DNA from: Anaerolineaceae bacterium
GTDB taxonomy: Bacteria; Chloroflexota; Anaerolineae; Aggregatilineales; Phototrophicaceae
Assembly: GCA_002702065.1 (NCBI GenBank)
Contig: NZXX01000001.1
Span: forward strand, 2,356,001-2,420,000
Reading direction: 5' to 3'
DNA length: 64,000 nt
The notes under the pieces were generated by a model. The model was not told where the DNA came from. It ran no database searches and saw only the letters and a list, made by a program, of their open reading frames with translations. Position 1 is the stretch's first letter; every line of letters starts with the position of its first letter. Positions 9,792 through 19,207 of the stretch are shown one piece after another. Both the position numbers and the translations under genes were made by a program.

Positions 9792-9808
9792 ACATAACGT
9801 GTGTTCAC
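9788..9808. repeat. intercistronic inverted repeat
   Basis: GTGAACA-TAACGTG-TGTTCAC, overlapping the gntR stop and upstream of the next CDS. Confidence 0.5.
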
Positions 9809-9832
9809 CTTTCAATCAGGGAGTGAAAACGA

Positions 9833-10912
9833 ATGGGTTCTATTGAGCGAATTCTCGTCATGGGTGCCGGCCCCGGTGGTTTGGCAAATGCCGCTGTTCT
9901 AGGCAGTCAGGGTAGTCATGTTACACTGTTCAACCGCTCACTTGACCGCCTTCAAGGGACTATCCGGCGCGGCGGTGTCGAAATCGAAGGTTCGCTTGGC
10001 GAGGCGTTTGTGCCCGTTCCGAAGATCACAGATGATATCGAAGACGCGATGAAGGATGCCCAGCTCATCCTCATCGTTGTCCCGGCCTATGGGCAAATGT
10101 CCATGCTCGATCTGATCATCCCCCATCTGCGCCCCGGCCAGATTATCTTTTTCCTGTGCGGCTCGGTCGGCTCACTGGAAGGCGCGCTGCGCATGAAGGC
10201 CGCCGGTATCGACCTGAACAAAGTCTTTATTGGCGAAACCGCCACCCTACCCCAGTCGGCCCGCGTGGTTGGCGAAAGCAAGGTCCGCATTCTGGCGCGG
10301 GCAAAGGCCATGGTCCGGCTCTCCGTATTCCCCGGACACAACATTGACCACGTCGTTGAGACTCTGGGCGATACCTTCAAACTCAATGCGAAACGCAACG
10401 TGCTGGAACCCGGCCTCAACAACCCCAATTTTCTCGTTCACCCGGCACCCATGCTGCTCAACTACGCGGCCATTGAGCGTGCTGAAGGCATGTTCTCGCT
10501 GATGAACGAAGGCATGACTGACGGTGTGCTGCGCTGCCTCGACGCAGCGGATGCCGAACGGACCAGCATTCAGGCCGCACTCGGTCTGGAAGTACTGCCG
10601 GTTGATGACATGTATATCGAACAGGGCAGCAGCCCGGATGTCTACCGGACCAAGGGCGAACCCTTTAAGCTGCGGGACCGCATCTGGTCTCGATACATTG
10701 ATGAAGATGTCCCCTACGGCTCCGTTATGCTGTCCTCGCTGGGCCGCATGATCGGCGTGCCAACGCCTGTTTACGACAGCATCAACACCATTATGTCGGT
10801 TGTGGAGCAAAAAGACTTCGTGTCAATGGGCCGTACCGTCGACAAACTGGGCATAGCCGGGCTGGATCGTGAGCAGTTGATGCACTATCTGGAAACCGGC
10901 GAGCGTCCCTGA
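9833..10912 (+). CDS. NAD/NADP octopine/nopaline (opine) dehydrogenase-family protein
   Basis: N-terminal Rossmann ILVMGAGPGGLANAAVLGSQGSHVTLFNRS; conserved LNNPNFLVHPAPMLLN region typical of the octopine DH C-terminal domain. Confidence 0.8.
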   Translation: MGSIERILVMGAGPGGLANAAVLGSQGSHVTLFNRSLDRLQGTIRRGGVEIEGSLGEAFVPVPKITDDIEDAMKDAQLILIVVPAYGQMSMLDLIIPHLRPGQIIFFLCGSVGSLEGALRMKAAGIDLNKVFIGETATLPQSARVVGESKVRILARAKAMVRLSVFPGHNIDHVVETLGDTFKLNAKRNVLEPGLNNPNFLVHPAPMLLNYAAIERAEGMFSLMNEGMTDGVLRCLDAADAERTSIQAALGLEVLPVDDMYIEQGSSPDVYRTKGEPFKLRDRIWSRYIDEDVPYGSVMLSSLGRMIGVPTPVYDSINTIMSVVEQKDFVSMGRTVDKLGIAGLDREQLMHYLETGERP

Positions 10913-11014
10913 CCAACGCCGGTTCATCGCATCATCGTGAACATTGTGCCGGATATTGCATCTGGCAATAACGCTGCAAGCTAATCGTCGCAACTGGATA
11001 GAATGGGGTAATCC

Positions 11015-12028
11015 ATGGCGCAGGTAGAGTTCGGCCTCGGTTTTTCACACACATTGTCTCTCGATGAAGGGTTACGCATCACCCAGCGGGCGGAGGAATT
11101 GGGTTTTGCTGCAGTCTATGTGGCAGACCAGACCTTCTTCCAGGACCCGTTTGTCATCATGGCGTACTGGGCAATGCAGACCCAGCGCATCAAGCTGGTG
11201 CTGGCCGTGACCAATCCCTACACGCGACACCCGGCCCAAGTTGCACGGTCCATTGGGGTCCTCAGTGACATCACAAAGGGACGCGTTGAACTCGGCATTG
11301 GCGCGGGCAACCGGCGCGAACTGCTGCTGCCAATGGGCCACGAACAGACTGCCGCTGCCGACCGATCGCGGGAGATGGCGGCGATTGTACGCGATCTGCT
11401 GCATGGCAAAACCGTCCATTATCGCAGCGATTATGTCGTCGCCGATGAGATCAAACTCGACTGGGAACCAGCCTACCCCGATGTGCCCATCATTATCGGG
11501 GCGCGCGGTGGAAAGATGCTGGAAGTCGCGGGTGAGCTGGCAGATGGTGCGATTATCGGCGCATTGATCTCGGATGGCGGTCTGGATTATGCCCTGGGCG
11601 CGGTCGAACGCGGCGCTCAGCGGGCAGGACGTTCACTGGATGATGTCGCCATCACCAGTTGGGTGACCACTGTCCTCGCGGATGACTACGAAACCGCAGC
11701 AGGCCGCATCACCAATTCGGTTGCTCACATCATCGGCGGTGCGCCCATTTCACTGCTGAAAGCCATCGGTCTCGAAGACGACTACATTAACCAGATCAAA
11801 GCCACCTATGCGGAAGGCGGACAGGAAGCCGCCAAACAGCACGTCACCCGGCGCGAGATCGACATGCTGGCACTGGTGGGAACTGCCGATGACATCAGCG
11901 AAAAGATCGAGCGACTGACGCAGCGCGGGATTCATCAGGTCAGCCTGCGCGTCCTGGCCGCCGACTGTGATACGACGATTGCGCAGATCGAGCGTTTGGC
12001 CCGCGAGGTTCTGCCGAACTTCAAATAA
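11015..12028 (+). CDS. LLM-class flavin-dependent oxidoreductase (possibly F420-dependent, MER-like)
   Basis: Luciferase-like barrel; TNPYTRHPAQVARSIGVLSDITKGRVELGIGAG. Confidence 0.85.
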   Translation: MAQVEFGLGFSHTLSLDEGLRITQRAEELGFAAVYVADQTFFQDPFVIMAYWAMQTQRIKLVLAVTNPYTRHPAQVARSIGVLSDITKGRVELGIGAGNRRELLLPMGHEQTAAADRSREMAAIVRDLLHGKTVHYRSDYVVADEIKLDWEPAYPDVPIIIGARGGKMLEVAGELADGAIIGALISDGGLDYALGAVERGAQRAGRSLDDVAITSWVTTVLADDYETAAGRITNSVAHIIGGAPISLLKAIGLEDDYINQIKATYAEGGQEAAKQHVTRREIDMLALVGTADDISEKIERLTQRGIHQVSLRVLAADCDTTIAQIERLAREVLPNFK

Positions 12029-12082
12029 TTCAAAATCTCTCTCACCGACGAGCAAACAGGCGATTCACCTTAGTGAAAAACG

Positions 12083-12112
12083 ATCCGCCAGCTACGCCTA
12101 TGATTGGCGGAT
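12083..12112. repeat. intercistronic hairpin
   Basis: ATCCGCCA ... TGGCGGAT 8-bp stem between the LLM and M24 genes; no T-tract. Confidence 0.45.
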
Positions 12113-12145
12113 AACCTTATCCAACCGTTAATAAAGGGGACTAGT

Positions 12146-13369
12146 ATGAGTGCCAGTACATCTACAGGCCTGAGACAGCCTGAATATGCCATGTTTCCGA
12201 CCGAGGAATATCTGGAGCGCGTGCGCAAAGCACGGCTGTTGATGGAAGAACGCGGCGTGGACGCGCTCTTGCTGACGGCAAAAGAAAATGTCGTCTATTT
12301 TTCGGGTATCCGCACCATTGGCTGGACCTCCAAACATCGCCCGGTGGGGGTCATCGTGCCACGTGAAAGCGATAAACCCGTCATCAGCGTCATTCCGGAA
12401 ACGCTGTATGACGTCTCCTTTCATTCCTCATGGGTCGATGAAATTCGCCCCTGGGGTGGCTGGCGCCGCAGCGACGCCGTGCCGGACCCGATTATCGGCA
12501 TCGAAAACGCGATCAAGGAACTGGGCCTCGAAAGCGGCACCATCGGCCTGGAACTGGGTTACGGGCAGCGAATCGCCATGTCGCAGGAAGATTTCGCCGA
12601 CCTGCAAAGCCGGCTAAAAGGCACGACCATCGTCGATGCTTCGGGCATCATCTGGGACCTGCGCATGATTAAATCTGACCGCGAAGTCGAGGCACTGCGC
12701 AAAGCCTGCGACGCCACCAACAAAGCCTTCGAACGTGGCTTCAGCAGTATCTACCCCGGTATGCTGGAGCGCGAACTGGCCGCCAACATCATGTCCGAAC
12801 TGGCGCTGGAAACCCAGGAAATCCCTGGCTTTCTCATGATCCGCTCCGGTCCGATGAAATATGGCATGGTCAATGTACTGCCGTTCGAGAAACCTATGCA
12901 GCCCGGCGACATCGTGGTGGTGGATGTCGGCGCCAATTACAACTACTACTGGTCCGATTTTATGCGCATGGCCTGCATCGGCGAACCCAGTGCCGAACAG
13001 CGCCGCTTTTTTGAAGCGGAAAGCAAATCACAGCAGGCGGGTGTGGATGTAATCCGGCCCGGCATTAAACTGCATGAAATCTTTGATGCCTGTTACGACT
13101 CACTCATGGACAGTCATATGAAGGAGCACGTTCCGGGGCTGGAGCGTGTGGGGCATGGTGTCGGGCTGGACCCGCACGAGCCGCCCAGCATTTCCAAAAC
13201 CAGCCAGGTCATCGCCCAACCCAATATGATCCTCACCGTCGAGCCGATCTTCTGGGACAAGCCAGACCATGTCATCGGCAACTTTGCGCTCGAAGATCAA
13301 GTGGTGGTAACGGAAACCGGACACGAAATTCTGAGCACCTTTTCCAAAGAACTGTACATCGTCGATTAA
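12146..13369 (+). CDS. M24-family metallopeptidase (Xaa-Pro aminopeptidase/creatinase-like)
   Basis: Metal ligand motifs VDVGANYNYYWSDFMR, GHGVGLDPHEPPSI, LTVEPIFW, FALEDQVVVTETGHE; RBS AAAGGGGA before ATG 12146. Confidence 0.9.
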   Translation: MSASTSTGLRQPEYAMFPTEEYLERVRKARLLMEERGVDALLLTAKENVVYFSGIRTIGWTSKHRPVGVIVPRESDKPVISVIPETLYDVSFHSSWVDEIRPWGGWRRSDAVPDPIIGIENAIKELGLESGTIGLELGYGQRIAMSQEDFADLQSRLKGTTIVDASGIIWDLRMIKSDREVEALRKACDATNKAFERGFSSIYPGMLERELAANIMSELALETQEIPGFLMIRSGPMKYGMVNVLPFEKPMQPGDIVVVDVGANYNYYWSDFMRMACIGEPSAEQRRFFEAESKSQQAGVDVIRPGIKLHEIFDACYDSLMDSHMKEHVPGLERVGHGVGLDPHEPPSISKTSQVIAQPNMILTVEPIFWDKPDHVIGNFALEDQVVVTETGHEILSTFSKELYIVD

Positions 13370-13381
13370 CGCAACCCAATG

Positions 13382-13419
13382 GTCTCCAAAGCCAGTCTCG
13401 GTTGGCCGGCTTTGGAGAC
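13382..13419 (+). terminator. hairpin, probable transcription end of the plus-strand arm
   Basis: GTCTCCAAAGCC ... GGCTTTGGAGAC perfect 12-bp stem just after the M24 stop; lacks a strong U-tract. Confidence 0.55.
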
Positions 13420-13708
13420 ACTGACGGTTCGTCGAACATTTGGCGAGCCAGATCTCCCGGTACTGGCCACCGGGTTCCCGCGCCCAGTCACCTCAATTTA
13501 TCGTCGGGCAAATCATATCTTGCAGAAATAATTCCCCATCATGAACATACGTCAATTGTCGTTTTCGTAGATCGACCTCAGTTTATTAAGCACGTTGAGA
13601 ATTCGCTCACTGCCTGCGCAATCATTGATTTAGACGCCTGCGTAGATATTCCTGGCTGGTTTCATTACCCTCGTGGTTGCTTGTTCTTAATCGGAGAGAA
13701 GGGTCTAT

Positions 13709-14761
13709 ATGAAAACCAGACAGCGGGCTGCGCAGGGCAGTCTATTATTGGCATTGCTCCTCATGCTGAACATCGTATCAATCATCCCCGCCGCGGGGCA
13801 GGAAAATACGCAATGCGACGCCGGTTTTCGCCTGTTCGATCATGAATATCTGGCGACAGAACCGGTCTGTATCCCGGAGAATCCGCAGAAAGTCGTGGTC
13901 GCATGGGCCTTTAATGCCACGGCGCTGCTGCGCGCAGATGTGCCTATCATCGGCACGAACAGCATTGCATTCAATCAGGGGCAGTTCCCGGAATGGGCCG
14001 ATGACCTTGGACAGATCACCGATGTCGGACGGCCTCTCAACCTTGAGGTAATACTGGGGCTATCCCCTGACCTGATTATTACATCTGATTTCGATGCAGA
14101 AGGCAATGAGGATGCCCTGTCCAGCATTGCGCCGACCGTCTTGTTTACCTGGGAAGGCACCCATATCTGGCGTGATGTCGCCCAGCTGATGTTTGATGCT
14201 GCGGGACGGCTGAAGGAATATGACGCGTTGATGATCGAACAGGAAACACGCGCTGCCGAGCTGGGTGCCCTGATTGATGATCCGCAGGCCATTGAGCTTT
14301 CAATTGTCAATGTTCGTGCAGACCGCATATTGTTGTATACACAATACTCGCCCGGCGGCATGATCGTCGAGGAGGTTGGGTTCAGTCGGCCAGAGGTCCA
14401 GTTGTGGCCCGATGCTGAATCACCTGCTTATCTACGAGACATTTCGTTTGAGGAATTACAGCAGGCCGATGGCGATTACATCCTCATATTCGGCGGATTT
14501 GCGCTGGACGAAGATGCACAGGTAACACTCGATGAATTGCTGGAAAGTCCACTCTGGCAATCACTGGGTGCTGTACAGGCTGATCGAGTCTACATCTCCA
14601 ATGTGAACTTCGCCGGCGGTGATATTGGCAATGCTCATGCCATGTTGGATGAACTGGCAGCCGCCTTTGGTGTGGCCGACGACTTCAGCCCCAACCCCTA
14701 TATCACTCGGGCCGAAATCCCGGCTCGCGCACCCGAAGCGACCGAGGAAGCCGCTGGCTGA
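13709..14761 (+). CDS. ABC-type Fe-siderophore/cobalamin-like periplasmic substrate-binding protein
   Basis: Signal peptide SLLLALLLMLNIVSIIPAAGQ; PBP2 type III features PQKVVVAWAFNATALLRADVPIIGTNS, NLEVILGLSPDLIITSDF. Confidence 0.85.
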   Translation: MKTRQRAAQGSLLLALLLMLNIVSIIPAAGQENTQCDAGFRLFDHEYLATEPVCIPENPQKVVVAWAFNATALLRADVPIIGTNSIAFNQGQFPEWADDLGQITDVGRPLNLEVILGLSPDLIITSDFDAEGNEDALSSIAPTVLFTWEGTHIWRDVAQLMFDAAGRLKEYDALMIEQETRAAELGALIDDPQAIELSIVNVRADRILLYTQYSPGGMIVEEVGFSRPEVQLWPDAESPAYLRDISFEELQQADGDYILIFGGFALDEDAQVTLDELLESPLWQSLGAVQADRVYISNVNFAGGDIGNAHAMLDELAAAFGVADDFSPNPYITRAEIPARAPEATEEAAG

Positions 14762-14841
14762 TAAACCAAACCCACTGTGTGCAGCCCGTCTGTTGCGATG
14801 GGCTGCACCATATTCGTGGACAGCTGATGTGTCAGTCTATT

Positions 14842-15906
14842 TCAGTCGGATACAGGTGTGGCCTGGGCCTGCATCGCAGCAACCCCCGTTAAATTCAGTT
14901 CTTCCGCAAAGTGGCAGGCAGCTAACCTCCCCGGCTGAATCTCGCGCAGCGGCGGTGTATCGGTTTTGCAGACTGCCTCGGCGTACGGGCAGCGCGGGTG
15001 GAAATAACAGCCAGATGGCGGATTGGCAGGGTCGGCGACATCGCCTTGCAGCACGATCCGTTTTTTCTGGGACTTCGCGCTGGGGTCGGTGATGTGCACG
15101 GCAGAAAGCAGCGCTTCGGTATAGGGGTGTAACGGACGCTGGTAAAGCTGTTTCGTGGGGGCGATTTCAACGATTTTGCCCACATACATCACCGCAACGC
15201 GCGTGCTGATATGTTTGACCACGCTGAGATCATGCGAAATAAACAGGTAGGTCAGGTCCAGCCGCTGTTGCAGGTGTTTGAGCAAATTCAGAATCTGAGC
15301 CTGTACCGAGACGTCGAGCGCGGAGACAGGTTCATCAGCAATGATCAACTGCGGGTTGAGCGCCAAAGCACGCGCCACACCGAGCCGCTGCCGCTGCCCG
15401 CCACTAAACGCATTCGGATAGCGGGAAAGATATTCCGGACGCAGGCCCACCAGCCGCAGCAGTTCGGCAACACGTCCTTCCAGGTCCTTACCTTTGGCGA
15501 CATTGTTCAGGCGCAGCGGCTCCCCCACAATCTCGAGGACCGTCTTGCGCGGGTTGAGCGAGGTAAATGGGTCCTGAAACACCATCTGCATGTGCTGGCG
15601 CATCGGGCGCAGTTCATTGTTGTTTAACGGTGCCAGATCAGTGGGCGACGTGTCCGGGCCATCCGGGCGAAAAAGAATCTGTCCTGAGGTGGGGTTCAGC
15701 AAGCGGATGATCAGTCGTCCGGTGGTGGTCTTGCCACAGCCACTTTCGCCCACCAGGGCCAGCGTCTCACCGTGATACAGATCGAAGGAGACGTCATCCA
15801 CCGCTTTGACATAACCCGTTGTACGCGATAAAAAGCCGGATGACAGTGGAAAGTATTTTTTTAATCCCTTTACGTCAAGCAGTTTGTAGGCAGCTTTGTC
15901 AGTCAT
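14842..15906 (-). CDS. oligopeptide-type ABC transporter ATP-binding protein (OppF-like)
   Basis: [52 protein letters not shown]. Confidence 0.93.
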   Translation of the reverse strand: MTDKAAYKLLDVKGLKKYFPLSSGFLSRTTGYVKAVDDVSFDLYHGETLALVGESGCGKTTTGRLIIRLLNPTSGQILFRPDGPDTSPTDLAPLNNNELRPMRQHMQMVFQDPFTSLNPRKTVLEIVGEPLRLNNVAKGKDLEGRVAELLRLVGLRPEYLSRYPNAFSGGQRQRLGVARALALNPQLIIADEPVSALDVSVQAQILNLLKHLQQRLDLTYLFISHDLSVVKHISTRVAVMYVGKIVEIAPTKQLYQRPLHPYTEALLSAVHITDPSAKSQKKRIVLQGDVADPANPPSGCYFHPRCPYAEAVCKTDTPPLREIQPGRLAACHFAEELNLTGVAAMQAQATPVSD

Positions 15907-16946
15907 CGGGTTACTTCCTCAGATGGCGCATTCGGCTTTTCGATGGCAGGGTCATAGAGCACACAGCGAACCTGCTGCCCGTTTTCCAGCGTGATGAGGG
16001 GTGGTTCGATCTGGTCGCAGACACCCACTATCGCATGATCGCAGCGCGGGTGAAACGGGCAACCGGTCAAGCGGGTATAAGGATCAGGCACCATACCGCG
16101 CACTGTTTGCAGCCATTCCCGGTCCTGCTCGATGCGCGGCAGCGACTCCAGCAGGCTGACCGTATAGGGATGACGGGGATTACTGAAAATATCCTCGACC
16201 CGGCCACGCTCGACTTCGCGCCCCAGGTACATGACGACCACCTCATCCGCCATTTCCGCAATCACGCCCAGGCTGTGCGTGATAAAAATAATCGCCATGT
16301 TGAAATCGTTCTGAAGCTGCTGCATCAGTTCCAGAATCTGGGCTTCGGTCGTCACGTCCAGCGCAGTCGTCGGTTCATCCGCAATCAGCAGGTTAGGCCG
16401 GCAGGACAGCGCCATGGCAATCATCACACGCTGGCACATGCCGCCGCTCAGTTGATGCGGATATTTGTCAAGCTGGCTTTCCGGCTTGGGCAGATGCACC
16501 TGCTGCAGCATTTCAAGCGTGCGGATTCGCGCTTCCTGCTTGCTCACATTCTGATGCAGCAGAATATTCTCCGCGATCTGATCGCCCACCGTGTGAACCG
16601 GGCTGAGCGAGGCACGCGGCTCCTGAAAAATCATCGAGATTTCGGCACCGCGAATCCGGCGCATTTCATCACTCATGGGCGGCAGCGTCATCAGGTCGAT
16701 GGTTTCGGCATTTGTACGGTGATACAGAATCTGCCCGCCGACGACGCGCCCCGGTGGTCGGACAATGTTGAGGATGGAGCGCGCGGTCATGCTTTTGCCA
16801 CAGCCACTTTCGCCGACCACGCCAACCACCTGACCGCGTTTGACGCTGAAGTTGGCCCCATCAACAGCGCGCACCATGCCCTCGGGGGTATTGAACTGCA
16901 CCTGAATATCCTTCACTTCGATGAGTGTATCGGTGGTGGATACCAT
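15903..16946 (-). CDS. oligopeptide-type ABC transporter ATP-binding protein (OppD-like)
   Basis: [53 protein letters not shown]. Start placed at [15 protein letters not shown]. Confidence 0.92.
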   Translation of the reverse strand: MVSTTDTLIEVKDIQVQFNTPEGMVRAVDGANFSVKRGQVVGVVGESGCGKSMTARSILNIVRPPGRVVGGQILYHRTNAETIDLMTLPPMSDEMRRIRGAEISMIFQEPRASLSPVHTVGDQIAENILLHQNVSKQEARIRTLEMLQQVHLPKPESQLDKYPHQLSGGMCQRVMIAMALSCRPNLLIADEPTTALDVTTEAQILELMQQLQNDFNMAIIFITHSLGVIAEMADEVVVMYLGREVERGRVEDIFSNPRHPYTVSLLESLPRIEQDREWLQTVRGMVPDPYTRLTGCPFHPRCDHAIVGVCDQIEPPLITLENGQQVRCVLYDPAIEKPNAPSEEVTR

Positions 16947-16950
16947 ACCG

Positions 16951-18153
16951 TTATATCCTCCCGGAGTAGGGATCAGCTGCATCGCGCAGGCCATCACCCA
17001 CAAAATTGAACGCCAGTACCGCCACGATCACAAAAGCCGCCGGGGCCAGCAGCCAGGGGTAAAGCGCAATGACCTGAACCTGCTGCGCGTCTTTCAGCAG
17101 CACCCCCCAGCTAATCGTCGGCGCTGTCAGGCCCAGGCCGAGAAAGCTCAGGGCGGTTTCACCCAGGATCATGCCCGGAATGGCCAGTGTCAGATAGACA
17201 AGCACGTAGCTCATAAAGGAAGGAATCAGGTGCGACCAGATCAAATACCATTCACTGGCCCCGGCCTGCCGCGCCGCCAACACAAAATCCTCATTTCGCA
17301 GCGACAGGAATTTCCCGCGGACGACACGTGCCAGCGTCGTCCAGCCCACAAACGAGAGGATGAGAGTCACGCCGAAGTACATCTGCACCTGCGGCCAGTT
17401 CGGGGGTAGCGCGGCGGCCAGCGCCATCCACAACGGAATCGTCGGCATGGAACGAATAAACTCGATCATGCGCTGGATCAGCAGGTCCGGCATACCGCCA
17501 TACAAACCGGAAACACCACCCAGCATCAGCCCGAACACCAGACTGAGCATCACCCCCACCAGGCCAACCGTCAGCGAAATGCGCGCGCCGTGTAGAACGC
17601 GCGAAAACAGATCACGCCCAAAATTATCCGACCCCAGCGGATATAAGGGGCCGATTTCGGATGGGTCCGCACCGACAATACCAAAAAGGTGCACATCCGT
17701 ATCGATGATGCCCCACAAACGATAGGGTTCACCCCGCACGAACAACCCAACCGGGTAGCGCGGTCCTTCGACATCCTCGACGAAAATTCGCTCGAAATTG
17801 ACGCGGTCAACCTCGCTCTTGAGTTCGTAGACGAACGGCAGGCTAAAGTTGCCATCCGCATCGACCAAATGAATCGTGCGTGGCGGCGCATACACATAGC
17901 GGTTAAAACGCGCCTGTGGGTCGTAGGGGCTCACAAAGTCTGCAAACAGCATTGCCAGATACATCACAATCAGAACAAAAGCACCAAGCAACGCCAGCTT
18001 GTTTTTGCGAAAACGCAGAATCATCAACTCTCGTGGCGAGAGAAAGTCGACGGTCTGTTCCTCAGCGCTTTGAATAGTGCTGTCGACCCAGCCTTGCTCC
18101 TCCCAGACAGTGACTGCCGGGGAGTCTCGGTTCACGGAATTGTCTGTAGTCAC
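16951..18153 (-). CDS. ABC transporter permease (OppC-like) with large extracytoplasmic insertion
   Basis: LGSDNFGRDLFSRVLHGARISLTVG, ETALSFLGLGLTAPTISWGVLL. GTG start overlaps the stop of the upstream permease (GTGA). Confidence 0.9.
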   Translation of the reverse strand: MTTDNSVNRDSPAVTVWEEQGWVDSTIQSAEEQTVDFLSPRELMILRFRKNKLALLGAFVLIVMYLAMLFADFVSPYDPQARFNRYVYAPPRTIHLVDADGNFSLPFVYELKSEVDRVNFERIFVEDVEGPRYPVGLFVRGEPYRLWGIIDTDVHLFGIVGADPSEIGPLYPLGSDNFGRDLFSRVLHGARISLTVGLVGVMLSLVFGLMLGGVSGLYGGMPDLLIQRMIEFIRSMPTIPLWMALAAALPPNWPQVQMYFGVTLILSFVGWTTLARVVRGKFLSLRNEDFVLAARQAGASEWYLIWSHLIPSFMSYVLVYLTLAIPGMILGETALSFLGLGLTAPTISWGVLLKDAQQVQVIALYPWLLAPAAFVIVAVLAFNFVGDGLRDAADPYSGRI

Positions 18154-19145
18154 TCTGAATGATCTCCGAAACGTATACGTGGATCTACCCAAGCAAGCAG
18201 GATGTCCGACAACAGCGTGCCGACCACCGTAAGTGCGCTCAGGATCATAAGAAAACTGGCGGCCAGAAACATGTCCTGGGTAATGAGTGCCGACCACAGC
18301 AGGGGGCCAGCCGTCGGCAACCCCAGCACCAGCGACACCAGCACGGACCCGGATACAATCGCGGGCAGCTGCCAACCCACAGTGCTCAAAATCGGGTTGA
18401 GGGCCACGCGCACCGGATACTTCCAGACCATGCGGCCTTCTTTCAGCCCTTTCGCCCGTGCCGTTTCGACATAGGGTTTGCCCAGCTCATCGAGCGTCGT
18501 TGCCCGCATGATGCGCATGATCTCGGCAACACTGGCTGTACCCAGCACCAGCACCGGCAGCCACAGATGCTTCGCCATATCCCAGACGCGCAGCAATGAC
18601 CAGGGCGCGTCCTGAAATTCCGGCGAAAACAGCCCGCCTGCGCTCATGCCAAAATACTTGATGCCCACATACATCAGGATAAGCGCCAGCAGAAAGCCGG
18701 GTGTCGCAACACCGATGAAACCAAAAATTGTCAGCACATAATCGAGAAAGGTGTACTGACGGGTTGCAGAAAAAATGCCCATGGGAATAGCCAGGCCATA
18801 GCCCACGATGAGCGTCAGGACCGAAATAAACATAGTAATCATAATGCGCTCACCAATCAGTTCTGCCACAGGCCGGTTCCAATAGAAGGACTGGCCCATA
18901 TCGCCCTGTAGAAAATTGGTGACCCACTTGAAATACTGCGAAATCATGGATTCGTCGAGGCCATACTGCACGCGCAGCGCTTCGATTTCATTCTGGTCAA
19001 CAATCTGGCCGCTGGCGGACAGGTTGGCCACATAAGTCGTCAGGAAGTCACCCGGGGGGAGCTGAATCACAATAAAACTGAAAATCGATATTGCCACAAG
19101 AGTCGGAACAGCCTGTAGGGTTCGTCGGATAATGTAAGCACGCAT
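18150..19145 (-). CDS. ABC transporter permease (OppB-like)
   Basis: MRAYIIRRTLQAVPTLVAISIFSFIVIQLPPGD; YVETARAKGLKEGRMVWKYPVRVALNPI. Confidence 0.92.
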   Translation of the reverse strand: MRAYIIRRTLQAVPTLVAISIFSFIVIQLPPGDFLTTYVANLSASGQIVDQNEIEALRVQYGLDESMISQYFKWVTNFLQGDMGQSFYWNRPVAELIGERIMITMFISVLTLIVGYGLAIPMGIFSATRQYTFLDYVLTIFGFIGVATPGFLLALILMYVGIKYFGMSAGGLFSPEFQDAPWSLLRVWDMAKHLWLPVLVLGTASVAEIMRIMRATTLDELGKPYVETARAKGLKEGRMVWKYPVRVALNPILSTVGWQLPAIVSGSVLVSLVLGLPTAGPLLWSALITQDMFLAASFLMILSALTVVGTLLSDILLAWVDPRIRFGDHSE

Positions 19146-19207
19146 AAACACCTCTAACCTGTGAATGGGGGTGCCCGCGCGACACCCCCACCGACAAAAA
19201 GCGTGAG

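Noticed and set aside
13420-13708. Possible cobalamin riboswitch upstream of the B12/Fe-type SBP
   Set aside because: Looked for a GCCACTG-type B12 box and associated stems; only a weak partial match (tactggccaccggg), not enough to call.
15819-17009. 396-aa plus-strand ORF opposite the OppD/OppF genes
   Set aside because: Antisense to highly conserved ATPases; His/Arg-rich shadow composition.
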